Assembly (NCBI RefSeq): GCF_023065955.2
Contig: NW_026622852.1
Location: 8,774,423 to 8,838,422, forward strand
Length of the DNA: 64,000 nucleotides
Origin: Ursus arctos
Lineage: Eukaryota > Chordata > Mammalia > Carnivora > Ursidae
Direction of reading: 5' to 3'
Both the position numbers and the translations under genes were made by a program. Shown one piece after another: positions 22,573-34,127 of the stretch (positions are counted from its first letter, which is position 1; every line of letters starts with the position of its first letter). The notes beneath the pieces are model-generated. The model saw only the letters and a list, made by a program, of their open reading frames with translations. It ran no database searches and was not told the origin of the DNA.

Positions 22573-22749
22573 TTAGTGGTTCTCTGCCTGGGCTGCAAAT
22601 TAGAATCCCCTGGGAAGCATTTAAAAATTTCCAAAGCCCAGGCTACATCCCAGACCAATTATAGCAGAGTCTCTGTGGGTGGAACAGAGGCATCAGTATT
22701 TGTTAAAGCTCCCCGGGAGATTCCAGGTGCAGCCAGAGTGAAAACCACC
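22573..22749 (+). mobile_element. MER5A-like hAT DNA transposon (non-autonomous)
   Basis: The start 'agtggttctctgcctgggctgcaaattagaatcccctggg' wording and the terminal 'gagtgaaaaccac' are imperfect inverted ends. The interior 'aaagcccaggctacatcccagaccaat' and 'cagtatttgttaa' follow MER5A. The length (~177 bp) fits a MER5A copy. Confidence 0.85.
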
Positions 22750-22819
22750 ATTCTGCCTGTTGTTGGTGTCCAGTCTGGCTCTCCTCCAAGCAACGATCCC
22801 ATTGTAGTTAGGAGCGGGG

Positions 22820-23440
22820 TTTCTAAAGTTACGTATCCGGTCAGGTTTTCTCCCTGTTTAAGAGGCCTTAAGGGTTCCTTGGTGCCTACAGGAAAATATC
22901 CGAATACCTTAGCAGGACCATGGAGTCTTCCCGGCTTCCGTTTCCTTCTCTAGCTGCACTTCCTGCCAATCCCTGCCTCCACACTCACCAACCCCACCGA
23001 ACAGAACCACCTGAACCCTCAAGTGCACGCATCCTAGCCTGGCAACAGGCTGCTCAGTTAGGCTGGAAGATTCTCTTGCCCCCGGCCCAGGACTTTCTCG
23101 AATCTAACTTCTCATTCACTTTGGATTCAAGTCTGGTGTTTCTCCTTAGGAAGTCCCACACAGGGATAGCTGTTCACCACCACTAGTATGGCCCCCAAAC
23201 CCTAGATTTATCTGGAATATAGGCAAAGAACACGCCTATCGCCACTCGTGTTCTCTCCAAATCCCGTGTTTAACTCTAGTCCAGGTAGAAAGACGGCCCA
23301 TTTACGTGCTTTCTCTTCCCTTGGCTTGTAAACCATCGGGAGCAAAGTGGATGCCTTGCCCATCATCATGTCCTTGGCGCCCAGTTCGGCACCTGGCTCG
23401 TGCTGAAAGCACAGAATGAGCAAGGGCTGAGTAGTCTCAG
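22820..23440 (+). mobile_element. L2 LINE 3' portion, diverged
   Basis: 'tccctgtttaagaggccttaagg' (22850), 'aatccctgcctccacactc' (22969) and 'ggcttgtaaaccatcgggagcaaagtgg' to 'cggcacctggctcgtgctgaaa' (23322-23407) follow L2 order. Confidence 0.65.
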
Positions 23441-25189
23441 CCAGCTCTTCCCAGGAAACTTCACTTTCCAATTCAGCGTTATACCATTCCTAGCTGAGAA
23501 TATCTCCGGAATACTCGAATCGTTTCAATGAAATCCAACCTACTTTCCCTACGGTGCCTACACATGGCCAACATTCTGCAGCTCTGCGAAAGGACAGCGG
23601 TTAGCTTCGGTGTCAGCAGTCAAAGGGTCTTGCAGACCCCCTCCTAAGAAGGTAACGACCTCTGCTGCATCAGTCAGGACTCGGATCATTTTCGTGGCTT
23701 GCAAGACTTCGATCCAGCTTCTATTGGACTGATTCTCACTGAAGAGGATAGAAAATGCCTCCAGATGGAATGGAGCATGGGAAGAGAACATCAAATCTTT
23801 CTCTGCCTTTGTGACAGCCTGGGGTTCAGCATATGGATGGTATGAGCATCAACGTAAATGAAGGCTTGTCGTGAATGCTGAAAGCCCCGAGCTCTTGAAA
23901 GCCACACGGCTTGCCCCAGGAGTAGAGGACGGGTGGGTAGCTCCTAAAACAGAATGCCCCAGGTGACTTGCTGAAAGCATAAAGCCAAGCAGGTGGGAGC
24001 TGCTCTGCACACCAGGAAGAGAGGGAGAGGCAGAGACAGAAAGGAGGAAGGAAAAAAGGAAAGGCAAATAAGAGGGGGAAATGAAGAGGTCTGAAAGCGT
24101 TTAAAGATAAGATGCCAGAGAGGACAGGGTGAGGGAGGGAGGGAGCCAACACGTATGAAATCTGCCCCCATCCTCTAGGGAGTATTTTATTCTCATTTTA
24201 CGGAGGAGCAAAATGCAACAGAAAGCGGTTCACGCAGTTGCACCAACGTGTGCACCCACTAAGCAACGGGAATAAAAAGAGGAAAGAAAAGGAGATCCTG
24301 AAGAGTGGAGAAGTATAAGGAGGAGGGGAGAAGGAATGTACCAGAGGAGGGAAGAGGAGGGCAGGCAGGCAGAATAGACCAAGAATGTCATTGAAGAGAA
24401 AGCGCTGCAGGGACATTTCTCAGACGTTCCGCATAAAGCCCACGCGGCCCTGGGACCACACCAGCCTGGCCCTTCCCTGAGCGTATGGACCTTTCTTGGG
24501 CCGGAGCCCAGGAGCCCATCTGCTACCTGGCCAGGTTGTATTCTTACTGTACGGAATTTCAGAAACAGCTTCGGGGGCCGAATTCTGCATCCGGGGTTCC
24601 TGGCTAAGCCCTTGGTAGACTGCGGAGAGTGGAAGAAGGCAGAACCTGTTCTCTTAACTCGTGCCCCAGGCCCCGACCTCAAGAAAGGGCAGCCAGGCTC
24701 CCCATCTCCAGGCCCTTTGAACTGAGACAGGAGGGCTTTCTAAGCCACACCCGCACCCCAAACACAAACTGCATCGAAAACCTGGTGACACGTTTTCCCA
24801 TCATCACGGCTTTGGCTCTCTTGGCCTATGTTTGTGGGTTTCGAATGCTGATCTGAGTTTGAAGAACCTTCTCTCTCGTCTCCTTTTCTGATGGGTTGAC
24901 ACAGAAGGGTCACAGCTTTCAGAGACAATCTGGCTGGCTGGGCGGGAAGGATAAATTCAGGCTGGAGGTGAGTAGCCCACAAATTTCTCACATTCCTCTT
25001 TTCGGTTATCAGCCATCACTTTTCAACAGGTTCCCATAATGTGCCAGCCCGACCGCACAGAGCTCCCAAACTATATAGCTCTTTGCTAGGGGAATGTTAC
25101 TAAACCAACGAAAACAAGTTGGAACCAAGTACCTAGTTATATCAGGCATTGTGGGGCTAATAATATCAACTGTAACAATAATAACAAAT
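23441..25189. other. Single-copy sequence, no gene recognised
   Basis: Purine-rich stretches occur at 24010-24145 and 24270-24370. Their antisense frames are Pro/Ser/Leu/Phe-rich shadows of the purine bias. The 150-codon minus frame at 24230-24682 contains no domain I recognise. No clear repeat is seen. Confidence 0.5.
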
Positions 25190-25415
25190 TTTATATGACA
25201 CTCAACATTTCACAGATGGCTTTCACAAGTGTTATTTAATTCCGTTGTCATTAGCAATCTTAAGTGGTAGGTGGGGCAAATATTTTTCCCCTTGCCTAGA
25301 TAAACAACCTGAGGTCCAGACAGGTTAAGGCATTTGCCCAAGTTCACATGGTTACTCAGGGAAGGGCATGAAATTGAAACATCTAGCCTTCAGCTGCCTG
25401 CTCTTTCCACCATAT
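25190..25415 (-). mobile_element. MIR SINE
   Basis: Reverse MIR order: 'aacatttcacagatggctttcacaagtgttatttaat', 'aacaacctgaggtccagacaggttaaggcatttgcccaagttcacatgg', 'ttcagctgcctgctctttccacc'. Old and diverged. Confidence 0.8.
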
Positions 25416-25719
25416 TAGGGATTTTGATACATTTATCTCTAGGTTGAGAAAAAAATCCCCACTGTAATTCCCACTGGGTGGTATTATTTCTGATTCCTAG
25501 AGTTTAATGGGAAAAAAAAGAAACAGTTTCATGTTTGTTTTTGTTTTGCTTCTCGAATAGAACTTGAAGAGCCTATTGTCTTGCTGACAAGGCATCTCTT
25601 CTTCAAGCTAAATATCACCATTTCCTTCAAGCGGAAAGATCTGATGAGGTGAATAAACAGATATGGAGGAAAAGCCCTAAGACATCCCCATCCCTGGAGC
25701 CCTAACTTCCTACCTTCCT
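25416..25719. other. Unassigned sequence
   Basis: Nothing recognised. Confidence 0.5.
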
Positions 25720-25736
25720 AAAATGAACTGATCCTT

Positions 25737-25923
25737 CCCAGATCTGGGAAACAAACTGAGGGCTTCAGGGGGGAGTGGAGGAATGGGCTGGTGATGGGTA
25801 TTAAGGAGGGCACGTATTGCATAGTGCACTGGGTGTTATACCCAAGTAATGAATCCTGGAACTTTACATCAAAAAATTAATTAATTAATTAATTAATTAA
25901 TTAAATTTAAAAAACTTTTTAAA
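25737..25923 (+). mobile_element. 5'-truncated carnivore L1 with (TTAA)n in the tail region
   Basis: The same 3' UTR as at 19615: 'ggaaacaaactgagggct', 'aaggagggcacgtattgcat', 'actgggtgttatac'. A (TTAA)n microsatellite occupies about 25876-25905. TSD aaaatgaactgatcctt (25720-25736) and aaaatgacctgatcctt (25924-25940), one mismatch in 17. Confidence 0.95.
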
Positions 25924-25940
25924 AAAATGACCTGATCCTT

Positions 25941-26410
25941 TTAAACAATCCAAAGGCTACTGATCAGCTCTGTTCCTTTCCAACCTTGGAGGGAGTAAAT
26001 TATTCTTTTTCTTTTTTTAGTGTTTATTTTTTGCTGTTTTTATTCTCATCCTTGAGTATTTGGTGACCGCATGTGCTTGGCTGATTTTTAAAATTGTGTT
26101 TATAATTCTTGAAAAAGCCTATCCCCCAGGAATGCGTCATCTGCTACAGCAGGTGGATTTTGTCGGCACGCATTTTGTTGGTGTATAACGTATTTTCGTT
26201 GTAATCATGTCAGTGTAAGTTCTGCTTAAAGTAGCATTTCTTTGTTGTAAAGAACTACCTGGGTTTCCTCCACAAAACTAAAAAAGAGTAAAGGGACAAG
26301 GCACAGAAGGGTGCATGCCAGTGAGTTACTGCGAGCACACAGCTTCTTCAGTAACTCACCGCTGAGTGAATACCCTGGGGGCAGAGACGGTGTTTATCCA
26401 CATCAAGGCT
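25941..26410. other. Unassigned sequence
   Basis: T-rich, AT-rich; nothing recognised. Confidence 0.5.
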
Positions 26411-26590
26411 GTGTGATGAAGCCCAGCAGTCCTGGGTTCCAGCCCAACTCTCCTCACTTACGAGGTTTGATCTTGGGTAAGTCATGGAGCTTCTCTGGAA
26501 CTCAGTTTCCTCATCTGGAGCATCAGGTTTGCAGAGGTATTGTGAAGACTGTGTAAAATAATGAATATACAAAATAAATATTCGCTCCCT
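26411..26590 (+). mobile_element. MIR SINE
   Basis: 'agtcctgggttccagcccaactctcctcacttacgaggtttgatcttgggtaagtcatgg', 'cagtttcctcatctggagcat', 'gaggtattgtgaagactgtg' give head, core and 3' part in sense order. Confidence 0.9.
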
Positions 26591-26718
26591 GCCCCATTAT
26601 TCATCTTAGCAACCCCACCAGGCAAACACTCAATTACTTGTTTGCTAATGCTCTGAGTATGTCAAACCCCTGCTTTGGATTTTGTTTATCTCTTGATTTA
26701 TATTTAAAAAAAAAAATG

Positions 26719-26930
26719 AGAGGTGCCTGGGTGGCTCAGTCAGTTCAGCGTCTGCCTTTGGCTACGTCATGATCCAGGAGTCCTGGGTTCAAGCCCTGCA
26801 TGGGGCTCCCTGCTCAGTGGGAAGCGCTGCTCCCTCTGCCCCTCACCCTGCGCTCTCATGCTCGCTCTCTCTCTCAAATAAATAAATAATAAAAATAAAT
26901 AAAAAACCACAAATTTTTAAAAAAGAAAAA
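26719..26930 (+). mobile_element. CAN SINE
   Basis: Head 'aggtgcctgggtggctcagtcag', body and (AAATA)n tail are complete. It sits in an A-rich site; a possible short TSD aaaaaaatga brackets it (before 26719 and near 26926-26935). Confidence 0.93.
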
Positions 26931-27234
26931 AATGATCTAAAAATAAGGCCAGGTGGTATTAAATACAATAAGAGAATGCCGGATGTGGAATTGGGGGTAG
27001 AGAGCAGCTCTGGGCACATGTTTGCCCAAATTTGAGCTCATCTTAAGGTTCTAGATACAGGCAGTAGATTGTTATCATCTTGGGTGCTTTTTTTTTTTTT
27101 TTTTTTGGTCTTATAAAATAGCAGTTATAAAGCGTAAGGTAAAATGAATGATATCAGCTGACCTCAAGAATCAGAACTCTTCATACCCTGAGTATCTCCT
27201 TTCACACAGACCCATTATATAATTAGCACCAAAT
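26931..27234. other. Unassigned sequence with T19 run
   Basis: A T-run lies at about 27088-27106; no body of a retroelement is recognisable next to it. Confidence 0.5.
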
Positions 27235-27870
27235 ATTTAAGGCAAAAGGTTTCAAATTATTTTTGTCACAGAATGTTTAAAGTACTGAAAAATTAGAAAC
27301 AATGTAAATGTCCAAACATAGAAGGATGACTATATAAATTGTAATGACTCATACAATGGAATACTGTGTGGCCGTTAAGAGGCAGGTCTGTATTGGGGGC
27401 GCCTGGGTGGCTCAGTCGTTAAGCGTCTGCCTTCGGCTCAGGGCGTGATCCTGGCGTTATGGGATCGAGCCCCGCATCAGGCTCCCTGCTCCACTGGAAG
27501 CCTGCTTCTTCCTCTCCCACTCCCCCTGTTTGTGTTCCATCTCTCGCTGGCTGTCTCTCTCTCTCTGTCAAATGAATAAATAAAATCTTTAAAAAAAAAA
27601 AAAAAGAGGAGGTCTGTATTTACTGACCTAGAAAAATGTTCATAATGGTAAATGAAAAATGCAGGTTACGAATGCACCCATACACATAAAATGAACAATT
27701 TTAAATGTATTTATTGGTTAACTTGCACAAAAGATCTGGCAGATTGTACAGTAAGTGATTTTCCTCTGGGTGATGGATTTAGAGTGAATTAACTCATTTT
27801 TTTTTTGTTATTTCTTACTTTGGTCTACTTTACAATATTATTCATTGCTTCTGTGATTTAAAAAAGAGGG
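27235..27870 (+). mobile_element. Old L1 3' region (L1ME-like) split by a SINE
   Basis: 'attagaaacaatgtaaatgtccaaacatagaagg' (27289-27323) and 'acaatggaatactgtgtggccgttaag' precede a SINE at 27395-27603. After it come 'cctagaaaaatgttcataatgg' (27625) and 'tttcctctgggtgatgg' (27760). No open frame. Confidence 0.75.
27395..27603 (+). mobile_element. CAN SINE, arctoid-type subfamily, long TSD
   Basis: The 3' body ('ctctcgctggctgtctctctc', 27540-27560) is of the subfamily I associate with bears and pinnipeds. The tail carries AATAAA and TCTTT before an A15 run. TSD aagaggcaggtctgtatt (27377-27394) against aagaggaggtctgtatt (27604-27620), one single-base deletion. Confidence 0.97.
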
Positions 27871-28339
27871 ATGAGGCACACAATTCTTTTTAAGTAATTA
27901 TTTGTCTACAGCTTCTCATTCCTGATGGTCATGCTTTGAGATAAGCCAGCCTGAATCATCTGAAGGGCTCTATTTTGGTCACCGGCATTTCATTCTTCTC
28001 CTAAATATACATTTGAAATTTTATATTAGATTTGTAGGAGAAAAGAGTAAATGATTCCTGCCAAACATGAAACATGATCAAGATTTTAAGATTTTAGTTG
28101 CAGTTATTTGCAGTGAATCTGCTTTTTGTGATGTAATTGATACAGAAATGCTAAAGCATAGTGTACCATTCACAGAGATACAGCAGCTAGTGAATCAGCA
28201 AGACTTAACATATTTACATATAAAACATAAAAAAAAATCAAAACCAAGCAGATACTTTTAAATATAGTGGCTAAAAATGTAATCATAGTCACAATAGAAA
28301 TAAAATCTATCTCTAAAATTCGAGTTTGCCCAGGCAAAC
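27871..28339. other. Unassigned sequence
   Basis: Nothing recognised. Confidence 0.5.
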
Positions 28340-28745
28340 TAATAGGTAAGGTCTACCTATCTTTCAAAGGACAGATAATTTCTATGTTGCCTAAATGCTT
28401 CCAGAGCATATAAAAAGATGGAAAGCTTCCCAGCCCAATACAAAAATCTAGATAATCCTTATATAAAAATATGTAAGGACATTTATGGAAATGTATAGAG
28501 GAAGACTTGGAGGGATATACTTCAACTAGGTCAATCTCATTTATGTGCATAGAGGAATAAATCTTAAAGTATAAGAAAATCCAATCCAGCTTTGTACGAT
28601 AGCAATTGCAATGAAATAAGATCTTCTCCGAAATATAGGAATAGTTCAACATCAGGAAATCTATTACTGTAATTCCATGAAATGGAGAGATTGAAGGAGA
28701 AATTTTTAAATTACTTGAAGAAATAGACAAAAAGTATTTAATTTA
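28340..28745 (+). mobile_element. Very old L1 ORF2 fragment
   Basis: 'agaaaatccaatccagctttgtacgatagcaa' and 'ggaatagttcaacatcaggaaatctattactgtaattcc' (28573-28678) match the L1 ORF2 text upstream of the RT catalytic region. Decayed, with no open frame in sense. The 125-codon minus frame across it is a shadow. Confidence 0.55.
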
Positions 28746-31498
28746 GGAAAAAGGGTTTTTTTTTAATCTGAAGAAGAAAAGATATATAATTAAAGCAGCA
28801 GTAAAGTGACATCACCCAGACGACTACAGAGGTCATTCCTGACTTTGCTCCCCCTCACAAGAAAAACAACTAACAACTACTCAAGAACAAGACACCATTG
28901 AAAGAATCCTAGCACCTGGGGTGAGGCTGAAGCACCCCCTTTGCACCCCAGAGACCAAGACAGACTGCATTAGAAGGGTAAGAGGAGTGACTACACACCG
29001 ACCCATTGCCCCTCCCTTAGAACAACACAACACCACACAGAGAGGTGTCTCCCAAGCTGCTAATTCTTCCAGGAGGGGAAAAAAGATCCAAGAGGACAAT
29101 CAACCTCTTCCAGCATTGTGGGTTGCTTTGTGGGAGCCCCTACTCTGATCTCACAATAAAGGGATTATAGGGGAATCTGTAAAGCAGAACCACTGGGAAT
29201 TGACTGTGACAGAGAAGGGAGGAGGAGTTTTCAACAATCACCATGTGGATTTTGGCAAACCGAGTTCATACTTGCAGCGCCCAAGTAGTAATATCAACCT
29301 GTGGCTTTCTTTATTCATCTGCAGAATCAAATCCAGGGAACCTAGCCAGAGCATGTGGGAAGCTGAATAGCCCACCCAACAGCCCTAAGTACAGTGGTAC
29401 TGGAATAGAGAACACAGTCATGGCTTCTCCCATGTGCAGAGCAAAACCAGAGGCTTCACCTGACCTGGGAACTCAGAACACACTCAAGCCTAATTCAGAC
29501 TCTCAAACAACAAACTGTATAGGCTCTGGGCCCTGACTTGATGCCCCGCAACGTCAGAGAAGATAATTATTAGCCCCATCTACTACTAAAACACTATCCC
29601 ATCCTGAGCATCCAGTAAGACTAATTGGAGAATTCAGACAACTGTAGGCCTTTCCTACAACATCACTTGGGTGAGGAACAAAGCCAGTAGTCCTATTCAG
29701 CCCTTCTCAGCCAGCAGTACACTCCCCCATCCCCACCCTCAGAGGTCAAGCAGGTGCCCCACCCAAAAAAAGACCAGAATAGCAGACCCCATCTGCCCAA
29801 AGACATTATCAGCACACGCACCAAGAAACCCAAACTAAGCAGACTGGTGAAGAACTGTCTCTGCCAGAGTAAAACTGTAATGTCTGGAAGAAGAGCCCCA
29901 TTACTCAAATACGCAGATACCAACATAAGGAATCAAGGATCATAAAAAAAAAATCAGGTAAGTATGACCCCACCAAAGAAAACTAATAAAACAACTAATC
30001 CTAAAGAAAATGAGTATATAAACTGTCAGATAAAGAATTCAGAATAATCCTCCTAAAGAAATCTAGGGAATTAGAGGAAAACAAAGACAGACAAGTTTGA
30101 CAAGGAACTAGCAATCATCAAAAAATAAGTAAATCAATCAATCATAGGGGTGAAAACTACAATTACGGAACTAAAAATCCAACAGAGAGTTTCAAAAGTA
30201 GACTCAACCGTGCTTGGAGAATGAGGCATTGGAAATTACACAGAGGAACAAGAAAGGGGAAAGAAAAAGAAGGAAAAAGAGTGAAGAAAGCTTAAGGGAA
30301 TTGTAAAACACAATGAAAAGAAAGAATATTTGCATTGTAAGAATTCCAAAGGAAGAAGAGAACTAGAAAGGGACAGAAAGTATTTTTGAAGCAATAATGG
30401 CTGAAAACTTCCACACCTGGAAATAGAAATGGACATTCCGATCCCGAGACCCACAGGATTGCAAAGAAGTTGAACCTGAATAAGGCTACATCAAGACACA
30501 TTATAATTAAATTGTCAAAAGTCAATTACAAAGAAGCTTAAGAGCAATAAGAGAAAAGAGAGAAGTTACATACCAGGGAAGCCTCATAAAACCAAGAGGA
30601 TTTCTCAACAGAAATTTTCAGGCCAGGAGAGAATGGGATGAACACTCAAAATACTGAAAGGAAATAACTCTCAACCAAGAATTCTATACCTGACAAACCT
30701 CTCCTTCAGAAACAAAGAAGGGACAAAAACTTTCCCAAATAAACAAAAGCTGAAGGAGTTCACTACCATCAGATCTGCCTCACAAGAAATGAATAGAAGT
30801 AAAAAGAACACCAATTAACATCACAAAAGCACACAGAAGAAATATAAATATTACAGATAAGGTAAATATATATTCATAGATCTCCAATATGGTAATAATG
30901 GTGCAACTCACAACTCAAGCTTAAAAGTAAAAAAAAACAAAAAAAAAACAAAAAAAACCCCTACACAGCAAAAATAACTATAAATGCAGTAGTCTGTTAT
31001 TAGTTACACAATATTTAAAAAAACATGTAAATTACAACAGCAATAATCTAAAATGTGAGCGGGAGAAGAAGTAAAACCGTAAAGAAAACAAATTCTATTC
31101 AAGTTAACCTGTTATCAGATTAAAACAGAGAGTTATAAGTTTCAGATTTCTTATATAAGCATCATGGTAACCACAAAGGAAAATCTTATAGCAATTACAC
31201 TACAGAACACAATAAAAATATCAAAGAATACGAGTACCAAGAGACATCAAAAACAAACAAAAAAGATCACAGGATAAGAAACAAGGAACAGTGGATCTAC
31301 AAAACCACCAGAAAGCAATTAATGGCAATAAGCACATATCCATCAATAATTACTTTAAACATAAATGGATCATATAGTCCAAGCAAGAAATATAGAATGG
31401 CTGAATGGATAAAATATAAGATCCAACAATATGCTGCCTATAAGAGTCTTTAGCCTGAAATATACATAGACTGAGAGTGTGGGAAAAGACATTTCAAA

Positions 31499-31502
31499 TA
31501 TT

Positions 31503-31541
<39 letters not shown>

Positions 31542-31725
31542 TTTGAGAGAGATAGAGAGAAAGAGAAAGAGTGAGAGCACAAGCTGGAGGAGAAGCATTG
31601 GGAGAGGGAGAAACAGACTCCCCACTGAGCAGGGAGCCTAATGCAGGACTCGATCCCAGGACCCCGAGATCATGACCTGAGCCAAAGACAATCGCTCAAC
31701 CAACTGAGCCACCCAGGCGTCCCAA
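31499..31725 (-). mobile_element. CAN SINE with perfect 18-bp TSD
   Basis: Read in reverse: an expanded (ATTT)n tail (31500-31543), a GA-rich body, and the head ending 'ctgagccacccaggcgtccc'. TSD gggaaaagacatttcaaa at 31481-31498 and 31726-31743, perfect. It interrupts L1 ORF2. Confidence 0.98.
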
Positions 31726-31772
31726 GGGAAAAGACATTTCAAACAAATGGTAATAAGAAAAAAAATTCAGGG

Positions 31773-31962
31773 GGCGCCTGGGTGGCACAGCGGTTAAGCG
31801 TCTGCCTTCTGCTCAGGGCGTGATCCCGGTGTTATGGGATCGAGCCCCACGTCAGGCTCCTCCGCTATGAACCTGCTTCTTCCTCTCCCACTCCCCCTGC
31901 CTGTGTTCCCTCTCTCGCTGGCTGTCTCTATCTCTGTCAAATAAATAAATAAAATCTTAAAA
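31773..31962 (+). mobile_element. CAN SINE, arctoid-type subfamily
   Basis: Head with the diagnostic 'ggcacagcggttaagcgtc' and 'cctccgctatga' in the body, ending 'ctcgctggctgtctcta'. TSD aaaaaaattcagg around 31760-31772 and 31963-31976. It lies 30 bp from the preceding SINE's downstream TSD. Confidence 0.97.
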
Positions 31963-32032
31963 AAAAAAAAATTCAGGATAGCTATAATTATATCAGACAA
32001 AATAGACTTTAAGTTAAAAGTGGCAAAAAGAG

Positions 32033-32217
32033 GAGCACCTGAGTGGCTCAGTTGGTTGAGTGTCCATCTCTTGGTTTTGGTTCAGGTCATGACTTCAGGG
32101 TGGTAAGATCAAGCCCTACATTGGACCCCACACTCAGCAGGGAGTCTGCTGAGATTCTCTTCCTCTCCCTTTGCCCCTTTCCCCCCTCTAAAATAAATAT
32201 ATAAATCTTAAAAATAA
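32033..32217 (+). mobile_element. CAN SINE, older variant
   Basis: A diverged head ('gcacctgagtggctcagttgg') and body; tail ATAAATCTT. TSD about 32014-32032 and 32218-32235 (aaagtggcaaaaagag against aaagtgggaaaaagag). Confidence 0.94.
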
Positions 32218-33755
32218 TTAAAGTGGGAAAAAGAGACAAAGAAGGTCTTTATATGAAGACGAAGAGGTCAATATTTCAAAAGGATATAAGTATCTATGTG
32301 CCCAAAATCAGAGTATCTAATTATATAAAGCAAAAACTAACAGAGCTAAAAGAGGAATAAACACTTATACAATAATAGATGGGGACTTTAATACCCCACT
32401 CTCAACAATGTATAGATCATTCGGACAGAGAATCAATATGGAAACATCAATTTGAGCAACAGTATAGAACAAATGAAACTAACAAACGTGTACAGAACAT
32501 TCTGTCCAATAACAACTGAAAAGACATACTCCTCAAGCACATATGGAACATCTCCTAGGATAGATCATATGTTGGGTCACAAAACAAATCTTAGCAAATT
32601 CAAAAAGACTGAAATCAAACCAAGTAACTGACCACAATGACATGAAACTAGAAAACAAAAACAAGAGGAAAACAAAAATTCACAAACACGTGGAAATTAA
32701 AAATCACTGCTCTGAACTACCAATGGATCAAAGAAGAAATTGAAGGGAAAATAAAAATTTCTTAAGACAAATGAAGATGAAAACACGACATACCAGAACT
32801 TAATGAAATGCAACAAAGGCAGCACTAAAAGGGAAGGTTATAAAAAGAAACACCCACTTTAAGAAGTGAGAAAGATCCCAAATAAACAACCTAACTTGAC
32901 ATTTTAAGGCACTAGAAAAAGAACAAACTGAACCCAAAGTTAGCAGAAGGAAGGAAATAATAGATTAGAGCAAAAATAAATGAAATAGAGAACAGAAAAA
33001 TAGAAAAGAATAACAAAGCTGAGCTGGTTCTTTGAAAAGATAAGATAAAATTGACAAACCCTTTGTTAGACTAATCAAGAAAAACAGAGAAAGGACCCAA
33101 ATCAACAAAATTATAAATGAAAAATGAGATATTACAACTAATACTACAGAAATTCAAAGGATCCTAAGAGGCTACTATAAGAAAGTATACATTAGCAAAC
33201 TGGATTATCTAGGAGAAATGGAAAAATTCTAGAAACATACAACATACTAAAACTGAATCAAGAAGAAATGGAAAATCTGAATAAACCAATTACCAGTAAT
33301 GAAATTGCAACAGTAATGAAATATCTCCCAATGAAGAAAAGCCCAGGACCAGATGGCTTCACTGGTGAATTTTACTAAATGTTTAAAGAATTAACACCAA
33401 TCCTTCTCAAATTCTTCCAAAAAATTGAAGAGGAGGGACCACTCCAAACTCATTTTACAAGGCCAGCATTATCCAGATATCAAAACCAGAAAAGGATACT
33501 AGAAAAGAAAACTGCAGGCCAATATCCCTGATAAATATGATATGACAATTCTCAACAAAACACTAGCAGACTGAATCAGCAGCATATTAAAAGCATCATT
33601 CACCATAATCCAGTGGGATTTATCCCTGGGTTACAATGATGTTTCAACATACACAAATTAATTAATGTGAAACATGACATTAATAGAATGAAAGAAAAGA
33701 AACAATTGTCTCAATAGATGCAGAAAAAGCATTTGACAAAATTCAACATTCATTC

Positions 33756-34127
33756 GTGGTAAAATCTCTCAACAAAGTAGGTATAGGGGGAACATACCTC
33801 AACATAACAAAAGCCATATATGACAAGCACACATCTGACATCATAACAAATGATGAAAAGCTGAAAGCTTTTCTTCTAAGATCAGGAAAAAGACAAGGGT
33901 GCCCATTCTCACCACTCCTGTGCAACATACCACTGGAAGTCTTAGCTAGAGCAATCAGGCAAGAAAAAAAAGATATCAGAATCGGAAAGGAAGAAGTAAA
34001 ATTGTTTCTATTTGCAGACAGCATGATTTTATACACTGAAAATCCTAGACTCAAGCAAGAACTGTTATATCTATGGAAGAATTCAGTAAAATTGCAGGGT
34101 ACAAAATTAACATACAAAAATCAGTAG
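33756..34127 (+). pseudogene. Dead L1 reverse transcriptase fragment (124 codons)
   Basis: Part of ORF2p reverse transcriptase of the fossil L1. Recognisable pieces are '[20 protein letters not shown]', '[15 protein letters not shown]', '[11 protein letters not shown]' and the catalytic block at residues 86-91. The catalytic FADD reads FADS: Asp88 (34017-34019, gac) is kept and the second Asp is Ser89 (34020-34022, agc), which would abolish metal binding. The flanks are frameshifted, the Met is internal and the stop is premature. In an intact element this domain copies the RNA onto nicked target DNA; here it is a relic. Confidence 0.85.

Noticed and set aside
24230..24682. 150-codon minus frame
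   Set aside because: Antisense to purine-rich DNA, overlapped by other minus frames, no domain or splice support; treated as chance.
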